DNA of 51,313 nucleotides from Verrucomicrobiota bacterium (GTDB taxonomy: Bacteria; Verrucomicrobiota; Verrucomicrobiia; Opitutales; UBA953). The notes under the pieces are model-generated. The model did not search any database. It saw only the letters and a program-made list of their open reading frames with translations, and was not told the origin of the DNA. Shown one piece after another: positions 23,529 through 32,931 of the stretch (its first letter is position 1; each line of letters begins with the position of its first letter). The stretch is from positions 1-51,313 of the forward strand of contig JAPLTV010000036.1 in assembly GCA_026397955.1 (NCBI GenBank), written 5' to 3'. The translations under genes and the position numbers were made by a program.

Positions 23529-24362
23529 TTACTTCTTATCAGCAGAGGTCGGGGCCTTGGCTTCGATGGCCTTCTTCTCTTCTTCCGTGATCTGGACGGA
23601 GAGCTTGGCTTCGGAGGGCAGGGTGATGGCTTCGGCGTTGAAATCGAAACCACGGGACTGCTTGAACTCACCGAGGCTCTTGGTGAGGTCGTCCTGGATT
23701 TCCTTGATGGCCTTCTCGACCTTCTTCTTGTCGTCGTCCTTGGTCAGCTTGGGCTGGAGGTCGATGAGCTGCTGGAGCTGGCTCTTGGCATCGGTGATGC
23801 GCTTGAGGGAGAGGCCGAAGGTCTCGACTTCGCCCTGGCCGGAGATGGTGTCGCGGATCTGGAACTTCTTTTCGCCGGTGGAGATGATCGTGTCGGCCTT
23901 GAAGTCCTTGGAGGCGGAGAGCTTGGTGAATTCTTCGTTCGAGATCGGGGTGGCGATCACGGCTTTGGTGGCGGCGAACTGGTAAGGACGCTCGATGCTG
24001 AAGCCGTTGTAGAGCTTGGTCATCGATTCATTGTCGCCCTTGAGCTTGGCGCTCTTGGCGGCGATCTCGTGGCCACGGGCTTCCTTTTCGGGGGTGGTGA
24101 GGGCGTTATCGAGGAAGACCTGGAGGCGCTTCAGCTCTTCGACCTGCTGGCTGAGGACCTGGATGTTCTTCTGGAAGTTGAGGCAATCGCCGATGCTCTT
24201 GCCGACCCAGACTTCGGCGAAGTACGCCTTCTGCTCGGCCTTGGCGCCGCCAGCGAGTTTGACCTCTGGAGCCGGAGCGGCGGCCTTGGTTTCGGCGGGC
24301 TTGGCTTCCTGAGCATTCAGGGAGACGCAGAGAGCAGCCAGGAGGAACGAGAACTTGTTCAT
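23529..24362 (-). CDS. exported coiled-coil protein of unknown function (paralogue pair)
   Basis: This 277-residue protein has a signal peptide (MNKFSFLLAALCVSLNAQ). A short Ala/Pro/Lys region follows, then a mainly helical body: NFQKNIQVLSQQVEELKRLQ, VFLDNALTTPEKEARGHEIA, LKRITDAKSQLQQLIDLQPK and KKKVEKAIKEIQDDLTKSLG. Lys and Glu content is high. It aligns over most of its length with the next gene downstream, including ALTTxE, a shared Gly-Phe near the middle and similar coiled-coil spacing. No enzymatic motif is visible. A role as a structural periplasmic or envelope protein is the simplest guess. The leader is pyrimidine-rich with no Shine-Dalgarno motif. Confidence 0.76.
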   Translation of the reverse strand: MNKFSFLLAALCVSLNAQEAKPAETKAAAPAPEVKLAGGAKAEQKAYFAEVWVGKSIGDCLNFQKNIQVLSQQVEELKRLQVFLDNALTTPEKEARGHEIAAKSAKLKGDNESMTKLYNGFSIERPYQFAATKAVIATPISNEEFTKLSASKDFKADTIISTGEKKFQIRDTISGQGEVETFGLSLKRITDAKSQLQQLIDLQPKLTKDDDKKKVEKAIKEIQDDLTKSLGEFKQSRGFDFNAEAITLPSEAKLSVQITEEEKKAIEAKAPTSADKK

Positions 24363-24430
24363 GGGAGTGGGGAGGGAGGATTGAACATAGGCAAAAGGTC
24401 CCTCTGGACTACCAAAAAATAGCGACTCCC

Positions 24431-25249
24431 TTACTTTTTCGGCTTCTGCAAGGATTGCTCGATAATCTTGGTCAAATCCACCTTTTCAGCGTCTTTCTGG
24501 AGCTGTTCGTCGGCCAAGACGGCCCGGACCTTTGGGTGATCGATGAATCCTGTTAAGTCATTGTTATTCAACAACTCACGTACTTTCTTATCTTCCCAGG
24601 CTTGGTAAAGGGTCGGGTGGGCGGCTAAGGCGCGAATCTCAGGCTGGGCCATGAGCCTACGCCGGGCCTCCGGGTCGGCCATCAGGCGCCGGGTCTGGCG
24701 GATGAGCGTCCGTTGCTTATCAGGAATCGGGGACCAGTCCTTCAGGTCTGCGGTGAAAGGGGTGCCGGCGAGGTCGTTCCGGATCTCGACCGTCCAGTGG
24801 TGTCGACTGTCCCCGGGTTTCTCAAAGAGGTCGTAGACCGAGGCCACGGTCGCCAGGACGGCGACGCAGATAAGGAAATAGAGCAGGCCCGTCCAGCAAC
24901 CCACCAGCGAACCCAAGATCGGGCTCTCGGCTTCCGTCTGGCCTTCAGGCTGGCGACCCAGTCGCCAGAAGAGCGCGTAGCAGGCCAGGCCGGTCAGGCA
25001 GGTCAGGATGACTACGCCGGTGAAGCCGCGCAACACCCAAGGGTAGGAGGTGCCTTGGAGGCAGGCATGCCCGAGGTCCGAGCCGAAGAGCCAGCCGACG
25101 AGCTGGCCGGTCGCGAGCGCCACGGGTCCAGCGAGCTGGCGCATGGGGCCACGACGATAGCCGCGCCAGGCTCCGCGGACCATCAGCAGCGCGAGGACGA
25201 CGAGAGCGACCCAGACGGTCACGGAGAGGGTGGGGACTTCGGCGGCCAT
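24431..25249 (-). CDS. CvpA-like membrane protein
   Basis: This 272-residue protein has four hydrophobic helices in its first 135 residues (VWVALVVLALLMVRGAW, PVALATGQLVGWLFG, GFTGVVILTCLTGLACYALFW, LVGCWTGLLYFLICVAVLA). RGAWRGYRRGPMRQLAG is the CvpA/colicin-V-production hallmark near the start. The C-terminal half is soluble, helical and charged, with repeated short segments (LMADPEARRRLMAQPEIRALA; LTGFIDHPKVRAVLADEQLQ). Its ATG overlaps the stop of the kinase gene by one base, so translation is coupled. CvpA proteins are linked to envelope homeostasis, but the exact job is unknown. Not all CvpA features are obvious, so the family call is moderate. Confidence 0.7.
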   Translation of the reverse strand: MAAEVPTLSVTVWVALVVLALLMVRGAWRGYRRGPMRQLAGPVALATGQLVGWLFGSDLGHACLQGTSYPWVLRGFTGVVILTCLTGLACYALFWRLGRQPEGQTEAESPILGSLVGCWTGLLYFLICVAVLATVASVYDLFEKPGDSRHHWTVEIRNDLAGTPFTADLKDWSPIPDKQRTLIRQTRRLMADPEARRRLMAQPEIRALAAHPTLYQAWEDKKVRELLNNNDLTGFIDHPKVRAVLADEQLQKDAEKVDLTKIIEQSLQKPKK

Positions 25250-26355
25250 CAGGATTCACCGAGCACCTTACGGATGGACGGTTCACGGGCTTCGATGCTC
25301 TCGGCCAACTGGAACTGCACCAGCGCGCGGCGCAGGTTATGGCCCGGGTAACGGACCTTGAAGTAGACGTCGCCGGCGAGATGGTCCGCAAGGAAGCGGA
25401 TGCCGAGCTCGAGCGGGATCAGGTGGATGCAGTCGAAGAGATGGCGGTGGTCGGCCTGGCTGAGGAAGTCCTTCGCATGGGCCTGATAACCCCTGTAAAT
25501 CATGCTGAAAAGCTCGAGGTCGAAGATGACGGAGCCGAGCTCGGAGGCATCTTCGCCGGCCGGATTGCACACGGAACGCATCGCGTCGCCGATATCATAA
25601 TGGACCAAGCCAGGTTGCACGGTGTCGAGGTCGACGATGCACGTCCCGCGGCCGGTGGACTCGTCGATCATGATGTTGCCGACCTTCGGATCGCCGTGCG
25701 TGGTGCGCAGTCCGAGGTCGCCGTGCGCCCGGGCATCCTCGAGCACGGAACAGCGCGTGCGGCGTGCTTCGACGAAGCGGACGGCACGCTTGGCCTCCTG
25801 TGAGGCGTTGAGGAGATCTTGACCGGCGGGCGTCGCGAGCGCCGCGTCCATCTTGGCGAGGTAGCCAGGCGTAACGTGGAAGCCGGGCAGCGCGTAGCCG
25901 AGCTTCTCGGCCGGCAGGTCGCTGACCATGCGATGGAAATGGCCGAGGACGATGCCCGCTTCATGGGCGTGCTCCGGGTTACGCACCTTCTCGTAGGCGT
26001 GCGCGCTGGCGATCTGCGAAATCGCGCGCCAGAGGTCGCCATCGACGTCCGTCACCCAGTCCTCGCCGGTCTTCGTCTGGATGATCTTCGGGAGCTGCCA
26101 GATGCGGTCCGCGCCTTCGGCCTCCGTCTCGAGCTTGGCGTGACAATGGTCCGTGAGCACGCGCATGTTCTGCATGATCACTTCCGGGTTCGGGAAGACC
26201 GACTTACGGATGCGCTGCACGATGAACCGTTGCTCCGAGAAGGTCGTCCGGAAGATCGCCAGGTAGGTGTCGTTGACGTTGCCCGAGCCGTAGGGCTCGA
26301 CGGTCACGAGCCTTCCCTGGACGTCGAATTGGCGGGCGATGAGGGCGGCTCGCAT
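25249..26355 (-). CDS. APH-type phosphotransferase, N-acetylhexosamine-kinase-like
   Basis: This 368-residue kinase of the aminoglycoside phosphotransferase/choline kinase fold has PYGSGNVNDTYL near the N-terminus as nucleotide loop. The catalytic loop is THGDPKVGNIM, with Asp222, and the metal-binding site is VDLDT at residues 241-245. The segment QPGLVHYDIGDAMRSVCNP after the DLDT matches the NahK-like subgroup, which phosphorylates sugars such as N-acetylhexosamines at C1. The sugar identity is inferred; antibiotic resistance is unlikely given this subgroup. Its stop and the start of the CvpA-like gene share a base, so they are one operon. Confidence 0.82.
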   Translation of the reverse strand: MRAALIARQFDVQGRLVTVEPYGSGNVNDTYLAIFRTTFSEQRFIVQRIRKSVFPNPEVIMQNMRVLTDHCHAKLETEAEGADRIWQLPKIIQTKTGEDWVTDVDGDLWRAISQIASAHAYEKVRNPEHAHEAGIVLGHFHRMVSDLPAEKLGYALPGFHVTPGYLAKMDAALATPAGQDLLNASQEAKRAVRFVEARRTRCSVLEDARAHGDLGLRTTHGDPKVGNIMIDESTGRGTCIVDLDTVQPGLVHYDIGDAMRSVCNPAGEDASELGSVIFDLELFSMIYRGYQAHAKDFLSQADHRHLFDCIHLIPLELGIRFLADHLAGDVYFKVRYPGHNLRRALVQFQLAESIEAREPSIRKVLGES

Positions 26356-26465
26356 GGGGCTTTCGGGCTAATTTGTGGTTAGTTTCTGGGCTGGCGAGGG
26401 CATTCCCACGTCGCCAAGGCTTGATTTCCGCCCCGGGCTCCTCATGTTCATCGTTCCTCTGCGAC

Positions 26466-26541
26466 GCCACCTTAGCTCAGCTGGTAGAGCATCTCATTCG
26501 TAATGAGAATGTCGCCGGTTCAAATCCGGCAGGTGGCTCCA
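26466..26541 (+). tRNA. tRNA-Thr (anticodon CGT)
   Basis: This 76-nt cloverleaf has an encoded CCA end. The acceptor stem GCCACCT pairs with AGGTGGC. The D-arm is GCTC/GAGC. The anticodon stem TCTCA/TGAGA encloses the loop TTCGTAA, giving CGT, which reads ACG (threonine). The T-arm GCCGG/CCGGC has TTCAAAT. All stems pair perfectly. Confidence 0.97.
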
Positions 26542-26605
26542 TCGCAGGGGACAATTTCCTAGCAGACCGTTTGCCCGCCCGGGCTTTCCCTCCAACCTTT
26601 CCGAC

Positions 26606-27565
26606 ATGAGTCGCGCCGACCATCCGCCCCGCAGCGGGGATCTTTCCCGTCGCTACGACCGGAATTTCCGGGCCGATGACGCGTACCGCGCCACGTTGCC
26701 GGACATGCAGAACAAGGACGCTTCCCTGATCCAGGGCGCCAATGTCCCGATTCAGCACGTCGGCATCTCCGGTTTCCGCCTGCCGATGCTCGTCGCCACC
26801 CGTGACGGCAAGCCGATCACGCTCGAGTGCACGGTCACCGGCTCGGTGTCCCTCGCGGCCGACCGCAAGGGCATCAATATGTCCCGCATCATGCGGACCT
26901 TCTACGAATTCAAGGACCGCGTACTCTCGCACGAACTCCTCGAAGAGGTGCTGGTCCGCTACAAGAAGGACCTCGATTGCAGCCGCGCCCGCATCATGGT
27001 CGAGCTGCGCTACCCGATCATGCAGAAGTCCCTGCGTTCGGGCCTCGAAGGCTGGCAGTATTACCGCGTCATTCTCGAAGGCACCATCGATGATCTCGAT
27101 CGCCTCCGCCGCTACGTCCATTTCGACTTCGTGTACTCCTCCGCCTGCCCTTGCTCCGCCGAGCTCGCTGAGCACGCCCGCGAAGAACGCTCCGCCTACG
27201 GCATCCCGCACTCGCAGCGCTCCAAGGTCCGCGTGGTCGCCGAGGTCTCGCCCGGTCGCTCCCTCTTCGTCGAGGACATGAAGGACCTCTGCCTCAAAGG
27301 CCTCCAGACCGAGACCCAGGTCATGGTGAAGCGCGAGGACGAGCAGGCCTTCGCCGAGCTCAACGGCGCTTATTCCAAGTTCGTCGAGGACGCCGCCCGC
27401 GTGGTCTACGAGCAGTTCGACGCCGATGCGCGCGTGCACGACTTCGTCATCGCCTGCTCGCACCTCGAGTCCCTCCATTCCCATGATGCCGTCTCGGTCA
27501 TCAACAAGGGCATGCCGAGCGGTCTTTCGGCGGATTTCAGCAATTTCAGAGACCTGATCTGCTAG
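26606..27565 (+). CDS. folE2: GTP cyclohydrolase FolE2 (GCYH-IB)
   Basis: This 319-residue protein is the alternative GTP cyclohydrolase I, which makes 7,8-dihydroneopterin triphosphate for folate and queuosine-type pathways. Recognisable segments are LPDMQN near the start, [30 protein letters not shown], the Cys-bearing [13 protein letters not shown], and [11 protein letters not shown]-like (here [18 protein letters not shown]) at the end. FolE2 can use metals other than zinc and in several bacteria replaces zinc-dependent FolE under zinc limitation. Here no FolE is visible in the window. It stands between two tRNA genes on the same strand and may be transcribed with tRNA-Thr. Confidence 0.93.
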   Translation: MSRADHPPRSGDLSRRYDRNFRADDAYRATLPDMQNKDASLIQGANVPIQHVGISGFRLPMLVATRDGKPITLECTVTGSVSLAADRKGINMSRIMRTFYEFKDRVLSHELLEEVLVRYKKDLDCSRARIMVELRYPIMQKSLRSGLEGWQYYRVILEGTIDDLDRLRRYVHFDFVYSSACPCSAELAEHAREERSAYGIPHSQRSKVRVVAEVSPGRSLFVEDMKDLCLKGLQTETQVMVKREDEQAFAELNGAYSKFVEDAARVVYEQFDADARVHDFVIACSHLESLHSHDAVSVINKGMPSGLSADFSNFRDLIC

Positions 27566-27615
27566 TCTGCTGACGGCTTGCCTGCTTGGGGTGGCCGTCA
27601 TACGGTCACTTTCAT

Positions 27616-27694
27616 GAGGGGGTAGCTCAGCTGGATTCAGAGCAGCAGCCTTCTAAGCCGCCGGTCGCGGGTTCGAGTCCCGCCCTCCTCACCA
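27616..27694 (+). tRNA. tRNA-Arg (anticodon TCT), atypical
   Basis: This 79-nt tRNA has an encoded CCA. The acceptor stem GAGGGGG pairs with CCTCCTC (one G-U). The D-stem is GCTC/GAGC with an enlarged 11-base loop, two bases longer than usual for this tRNA. The anticodon loop CTTCTAA gives TCT, which reads AGA. The anticodon stem GCAGC/GCCGC has an internal A-C mismatch. The T-arm GCGGG/CCCGC with TTCGAGT is normal. The identity is clear, but the mismatch and D-loop are unusual. Confidence 0.88.
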
Positions 27695-27700
27695 CTTTCC

Positions 27701-27732
27701 TAGCCCGCCGCCCTTTTCGGGGAGGCGGGCTA
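27701..27732 (+). terminator. hairpin downstream of tRNA-Arg
   Basis: TAGCCCGCC (27701-27709) pairs with GGCGGGCTA (27724-27732), and the loop contains a further CCC/GGG pairing. It begins 6 bases after the tRNA CCA. No T run follows, so it is either an atypical terminator or a 3'-processing barrier. Confidence 0.55.
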
Positions 27733-27788
27733 ACCGTATCCGGATGTTCTGGGTTTGCGGCAGGCTGACCTAGCGACTACTCCCAGTC

Positions 27789-28682
27789 ATGCAAATCCAC
27801 GTCGCCCGGAATTCCGCTCAGCTCGGGATTTTCGCCCCCGAAGAAATCCAAGCCGGCCTGCAGTCGGGTCGCTTCCACGCCACCGACCTCGCCTGGCGCG
27901 ATGGCATGGCCGCCTGGACTCCTCTCGGCGACTGGCCGGAGTTCCGCCTCACCGGCGTGCCGGCTTCGCCCTCTTCGATGCCCGCGGAGCCGATGTCGGT
28001 CTCGACGATTCCATGGGAGCAGGGCAAGTCGCTCGGCTCGTTCTTCGCGACGCTCAAGGCCGCGATCGTGAACCCTACGACTCTCTCGACAGGGCGCTTC
28101 GCTTTCGGTGATTGGGTGGTCTTTTGTTACGTAGGCGTACTGATCTCATTGCCGTTCCAGCTAATCAACGTCGTCGCTTTCGGAGATAAGAACGCCCAGG
28201 TGGTCGAATGGCTCCGCAGTCTGAACATACCCGAGTTGAGCAAGGCTATAGCACAAATGGCGCAGGCCGAGCCGGCGCCGGCCTGGGCAACACTCTTCGG
28301 CGCCCTCGTGGGGATGGCTTTTACGCCGCTCATCTACGCCTTCCTCGCCTTGCTCCATTGGGTCGGCCAGCGAATCTTCCGCTTCCAGGTTTCCGTGGAA
28401 CGAACAGTATCTGCCGCTCTGCTCGCCACCGCAATCATGGCAGTGCTCATGGCGCCGTTGCAGTTGCTCGGCTTTAGCTTTACTGTGCAGATGGCGTTGG
28501 GCGCGGTGGTGCTCATCCCCGCCAGCGTGATCTATTACCGCGCCTTCGGCGCCGCGACGGGGGTCAGCCCATGGACCCAGTTCGGCATCTCCTGCTTCGT
28601 CTGGTTCGTCCTTTGCTGCTGTTGTTGCTTCACGCCGCTCATGCTGTTCGTCGGCGCGTTCTCCAGGGGGCTCACCCACTGA
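27789..28682 (+). CDS. GYF-2 domain membrane protein
   Basis: This 297-residue protein starts with a GYF-2/DUF4339 module (residues 1-52: MQIHVARNSAQLGIFAPEEI, then DLAWRDGMAAWTPLGDW), which usually binds peptides on the cytoplasmic side. After a Ser/Pro linker there are five or six hydrophobic helices (VVFCYVGVLISLPFQLINVV, ATLFGALVGMAFTPLIYAFL, SAALLATAIMAVLMAPLQLL, MALGAVVLIPASVIYY, FVWFVLCCCCCFTPLMLFVG), similar to YIP1-type proteins. Five consecutive cysteines lie in the last helix, an odd feature. The DUF2752 gene follows after 3 bases and the nuclease gene soon after, so the three form an operon. Function unknown. Confidence 0.82.
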   Translation: MQIHVARNSAQLGIFAPEEIQAGLQSGRFHATDLAWRDGMAAWTPLGDWPEFRLTGVPASPSSMPAEPMSVSTIPWEQGKSLGSFFATLKAAIVNPTTLSTGRFAFGDWVVFCYVGVLISLPFQLINVVAFGDKNAQVVEWLRSLNIPELSKAIAQMAQAEPAPAWATLFGALVGMAFTPLIYAFLALLHWVGQRIFRFQVSVERTVSAALLATAIMAVLMAPLQLLGFSFTVQMALGAVVLIPASVIYYRAFGAATGVSPWTQFGISCFVWFVLCCCCCFTPLMLFVGAFSRGLTH

Positions 28683-28685
28683 TCG

Positions 28686-29108
28686 GTGCTTCGGCTAATC
28701 CGTAGACCTGCCTATCCGGGCGAGCTTAATCACGAGCTCGTCTGGCCGGCGGCGTTTCTCGGCGGCGCGGTGTTCGCCTGGGGATGGTTCCTGTCTGGTT
28801 TACAGCTACCGCAGTGCGTCTTCATGCGCCTGACGGGTCTGCCGTGCCTTGGCTGTGGCGGGACACGCTGCGCCCGCAATCTGGTTAATCTCGATCTGGG
28901 ACAGGCGTTCTTATTCCATCCGGGCTTCTTCCTCGTCGTGATGTTGGCCGCGCTCTGGACGGTTTACTCGGCGATCTTCTGGCTCCGTCGCGATCCGCTT
29001 CGGCTACGTCTGGTCGTCGACCCCGCCTATTCGCGTCGCCTGCGCATCGCCTTCGTGGGTCTGCTGGTCGTCCACTGGGCTTGGCAGTGCTATTACCTGA
29101 CGCGCTGA
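28686..29108 (+). CDS. DUF2752 membrane protein
   Basis: This is a 140-residue protein with a GTG start at 28686. The DUF2752 hallmark is complete: CVFMRLTGLPCLGCGGTR, with three cysteines. It is followed by helices FHPGFFLVVMLAALWTVYSA and RIAFVGLLVVHWAWQC. One further helix precedes the motif (WPAAFLGGAVFAWGWFLSG). The family is common in Bacteroidetes, Planctomycetes and Verrucomicrobia and often accompanies GYF/Yip1-like or TM2 proteins, as here. No function is known. The upstream GYF gene ends 3 bases earlier; the nuclease gene starts 1 base after its stop. Confidence 0.85.
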   Translation: MLRLIRRPAYPGELNHELVWPAAFLGGAVFAWGWFLSGLQLPQCVFMRLTGLPCLGCGGTRCARNLVNLDLGQAFLFHPGFFLVVMLAALWTVYSAIFWLRRDPLRLRLVVDPAYSRRLRIAFVGLLVVHWAWQCYYLTR

Positions 29109-29109
29109 C

Positions 29110-30057
29110 ATGATCCGGAACCTGCTGCGTTTCCTCGGCTGGGTCTGCCTGCTCGTCCTGCTCTCGTCCGGGGTGCTGGGACTGGTCTATGTCCTTTCCG
29201 AACGCCCGCAGAAGATCGCCATCGAGCAGCGCGTGCTGAACGCCGTCGACACGGTGCGCGAAGATGGCACGACGCCGCGCAAGGTCGTCGACGCGCTCGA
29301 TCGCTTCGCCGACGGCACCGAAGCGGTGAAGGGCGATATCGTCCCGTCGCCGGCGCCGGACAAGGACGCGACGGCACCTTACGGCGATCCGGCCGACCGC
29401 CTCGGCCTGAAGCACCTCGTCAATCGGGGGTACTCGGTCGGCTTCGATGACGCGCTACCTTCCCCCCGCTGGTCTTCTTATCGCGTGTTTCCCTATAAGG
29501 ACGTCCACCTCGAGCGTCCTTCTTCGTTCAAGTCCGATGCGCGGACGGCTTCCCGCGTGACGACTTCCGAATACGTGCGCTCCGGCTACGATCGCGGACA
29601 CCTTTCGCCGAACTACGCGATCTCGGTCTGCTACGGCGAGGAGGCCCAGAAGGAGACGTTCCTGCTCAGCAATATTGTCCCGCAGTTGCACGCGCTGAAT
29701 GCCGGTCTTTGGAAGGACATGGAACAGCGGATCATGAAGCGCTACGTCGAACGCTACGGCACGGTCTGGGTGCAGGTCGGTCCGGTCTTCACGGCCACGC
29801 CGGAGAAGAAGGTGGGCCGGATCCCGGTGCCCTCATCGTTCTGGATGGTGATCTCGGAATACGAAGAATCCGCCCACGGTATCCGCGCGATTGCCTACCT
29901 CGTGCCACACGAGGAGAAGTGGCGCGACGCCGAGCTGACGCGCTATGTCGTGAGTATCCGCCGTATCGAGGAACTGACCGGGCTGGATTTCTTCCCGAAG
30001 CTGCCGAAGGCGACGCAGGATCGGCTCGAATCAACGCCCGCGCCGCGCGCCTGGTGA
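29110..30057 (+). CDS. DNA/RNA non-specific endonuclease (DRGH family)
   Basis: This 315-residue protein has an N-terminal membrane or signal anchor (about residues 11-28, VCLLVLLSSGVLGLVYVL). The nuclease domain has YVRSGYDRGHLSPNYAISVC with the catalytic His164 in DRGH, then LLSNIVPQLHALNAGLW, where the Asn is the expected magnesium ligand, and WVQVGPVFTA. It cleaves DNA and RNA and, given the anchor, probably works outside the cytoplasm, for example to obtain nutrients or degrade free DNA. The 3' end overlaps the convergent prmB gene by 27 bases. No immunity gene or toxin-delivery domain is visible, so a toxin role is not supported. Confidence 0.9.
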   Translation: MIRNLLRFLGWVCLLVLLSSGVLGLVYVLSERPQKIAIEQRVLNAVDTVREDGTTPRKVVDALDRFADGTEAVKGDIVPSPAPDKDATAPYGDPADRLGLKHLVNRGYSVGFDDALPSPRWSSYRVFPYKDVHLERPSSFKSDARTASRVTTSEYVRSGYDRGHLSPNYAISVCYGEEAQKETFLLSNIVPQLHALNAGLWKDMEQRIMKRYVERYGTVWVQVGPVFTATPEKKVGRIPVPSSFWMVISEYEESAHGIRAIAYLVPHEEKWRDAELTRYVVSIRRIEELTGLDFFPKLPKATQDRLESTPAPRAW

Positions 30058-30981
30058 CGGCAGTTCGCGGCGAAGGTCCGAAGCGTGAATCAGGCAAACG
30101 CAGTCGGCCCCGTCCGCCGTCGGCAGCCACATGATCGGAAGCTTCGGCCAGGCCTGATGCATCACCTTCTGGAGTCCGCCGACCTCAATGACGAGGATAC
30201 CGTGCGGCTTCAGCGTCTCGCGGGCCTGGGTGAGTAATTTGCGGATGACATCGAGGCCGTCCTTGCCCGAGACCAGCGAGCCCTTCGGCTCCTTCTTGAA
30301 TTCAGCCGGCAGGCGGCGATAGATACCTTCCGGTTCGTAGGGCGGGTTGCTGAGAATCAGGTCGAACTGATTGCCCTTGAGCAAAGCCGTCATGGTGTCC
30401 GTCTCGTGTAGCGTCACGCTCTTGGTGAGCTTATGATCGGCGACATTCAGGGCGGCGACTTCGAGCGCTGGCGCCGAGAGGTCGGTCGCATGGACGTGCG
30501 CCTTCGGAAAGCGCTTCGCGAGTAGGATGGCGAGGCAGCCTGAGCCCGTGCAGATGTCGGCCACGTCGGTCACCTGGGTGACGGGTGGCAGCCACTGTGG
30601 GATGGCCTCGGGGATGAGCTCGACGAAATACGAGCGCGGGATGATGACGCGTTCGTCGATGCGGAAGCGCAGGCCGCCCAGCCACGCTTCGCCGACGAGG
30701 TAGCCGGTGGGCACGCGGTCGAAGACGCGCCGTTCCACCAGCGAGAGGAAGGAGGCCTTCTCCTTGGCCGTCAGGGCGCGCTTGAAGCAGGAAGGGAGTT
30801 TCTCCCAGGCCAGGCCGGTGGCGTGCCCCAAGAGGGTCAGGGATTCTTCCTCGGCGTTCACGAAGCCTTGGCCATGCGCGATGCCGGCCGACTTGAACAG
30901 CCGGTTGGCGAAGCGTAAACAATCACCGCCCGTTTTAAGGCGGGCGGTGGCTGCAGGGGTCGGGCGCTGCGGGGCGCTCAT
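30031..30981 (-). CDS. prmB: N5-glutamine methyltransferase PrmB-type (50S L3)
   Basis: This 316-residue enzyme methylates a glutamine, by homology in ribosomal protein L3. The N-terminal helical domain contains VFDRVPTGYLVGEAWLGGL, which together with RFRIDERVIIPRS is the PrmB form and not the PrmC form. The SAM-binding site is DICTGSGCLAILLAKRF, and the catalytic NPPY is at residues 212-215. It lies at the end of the accB-accC series, 18 bases after accC, and its last 27 bases overlap the convergent nuclease gene. PrmC (release factor methylation) is the only close alternative. Confidence 0.85.
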   Translation of the reverse strand: MSAPQRPTPAATARLKTGGDCLRFANRLFKSAGIAHGQGFVNAEEESLTLLGHATGLAWEKLPSCFKRALTAKEKASFLSLVERRVFDRVPTGYLVGEAWLGGLRFRIDERVIIPRSYFVELIPEAIPQWLPPVTQVTDVADICTGSGCLAILLAKRFPKAHVHATDLSAPALEVAALNVADHKLTKSVTLHETDTMTALLKGNQFDLILSNPPYEPEGIYRRLPAEFKKEPKGSLVSGKDGLDVIRKLLTQARETLKPHGILVIEVGGLQKVMHQAWPKLPIMWLPTADGADCVCLIHASDLRRELPSPGARRGR

Positions 30982-30999
30982 CGTCGGCGGCGGGGCCGC

Positions 31000-32376
<1,377 letters not shown>

Positions 32377-32392
32377 GCTCGGGTGTTCGCGC

Positions 32393-32866
32393 TCAGCTGA
32401 CCTTCACGCGGAAGAGAGGCTGGCCGAATTCGACCGAGGTGCCGTTGGCGACCAGGCACTCGACCACCGTACCGGAGATTTCCGACTGGATCTCGTTCAT
32501 GACCTTCATGGCTTCGATAATGCAGACGACGGTGTCGGCCTTGATCGGGGAGCCTACGGTGACGAAGGGAGGGTTCTCAGGGGAAGGGGTGCAGTAGTAG
32601 GTGCCGACCATCGGCGACGTGACCAGCTTGATGCTGGGGTCCGCGGCGGCGGGGGCAGCCGGGGCGGGGGCAGCGGCCATATGGGCCGGAGCCGCAGCCA
32701 CGGGGGCGGGGGCGGCGGCCACAGGGGCGGCCTGGGCTGCGATCGGGGCACGACCGGGGAGGTCGCGCTTGATGCGCAGCTTGAAGTCCTGGTCCTGGAT
32801 CTCGAACTCGGAAAGGTCCGACTTCTTCATCAAATCCACGACTTGTTTAATCTTAATTAGGTCCAA
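32393..32866 (-). CDS. accB: acetyl-CoA carboxylase, biotin carboxyl carrier protein
   Basis: This 157-residue BCCP has an N-terminal helical section ([20 protein letters not shown]), an Ala/Pro-rich flexible linker (about residues 44-76), and a biotinyl domain. The biotinylated lysine is Lys121 in [10 protein letters not shown]. The thumb-like insertion [13 protein letters not shown] is as in bacterial AccB. It is cotranscribed with accC. The 65-base region upstream separates it from the AsmA-like gene and may hold a promoter; I see no clear terminator there. Confidence 0.95.
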   Translation of the reverse strand: MDLIKIKQVVDLMKKSDLSEFEIQDQDFKLRIKRDLPGRAPIAAQAAPVAAAPAPVAAAPAHMAAAPAPAAPAAADPSIKLVTSPMVGTYYCTPSPENPPFVTVGSPIKADTVVCIIEAMKVMNEIQSEISGTVVECLVANGTSVEFGQPLFRVKVS

Positions 32867-32931
32867 GGTATTGTCCTCCGTGAGGGGGTGTCCCTCTCTG
32901 ATACAGGGTGTCAGGGGGGTAAATCAACCCC

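Noticed and set aside
25249-26355. Aminoglycoside resistance gene
   Set aside because: The APH-fold protein has the NahK-like region after DLDT and sits in a resident operon; a sugar kinase is more likely.
29110-30057. DRGH nuclease as a contact-dependent or secreted toxin
   Set aside because: No delivery domain, repeat region or adjacent immunity gene; it has only a simple N-terminal anchor.
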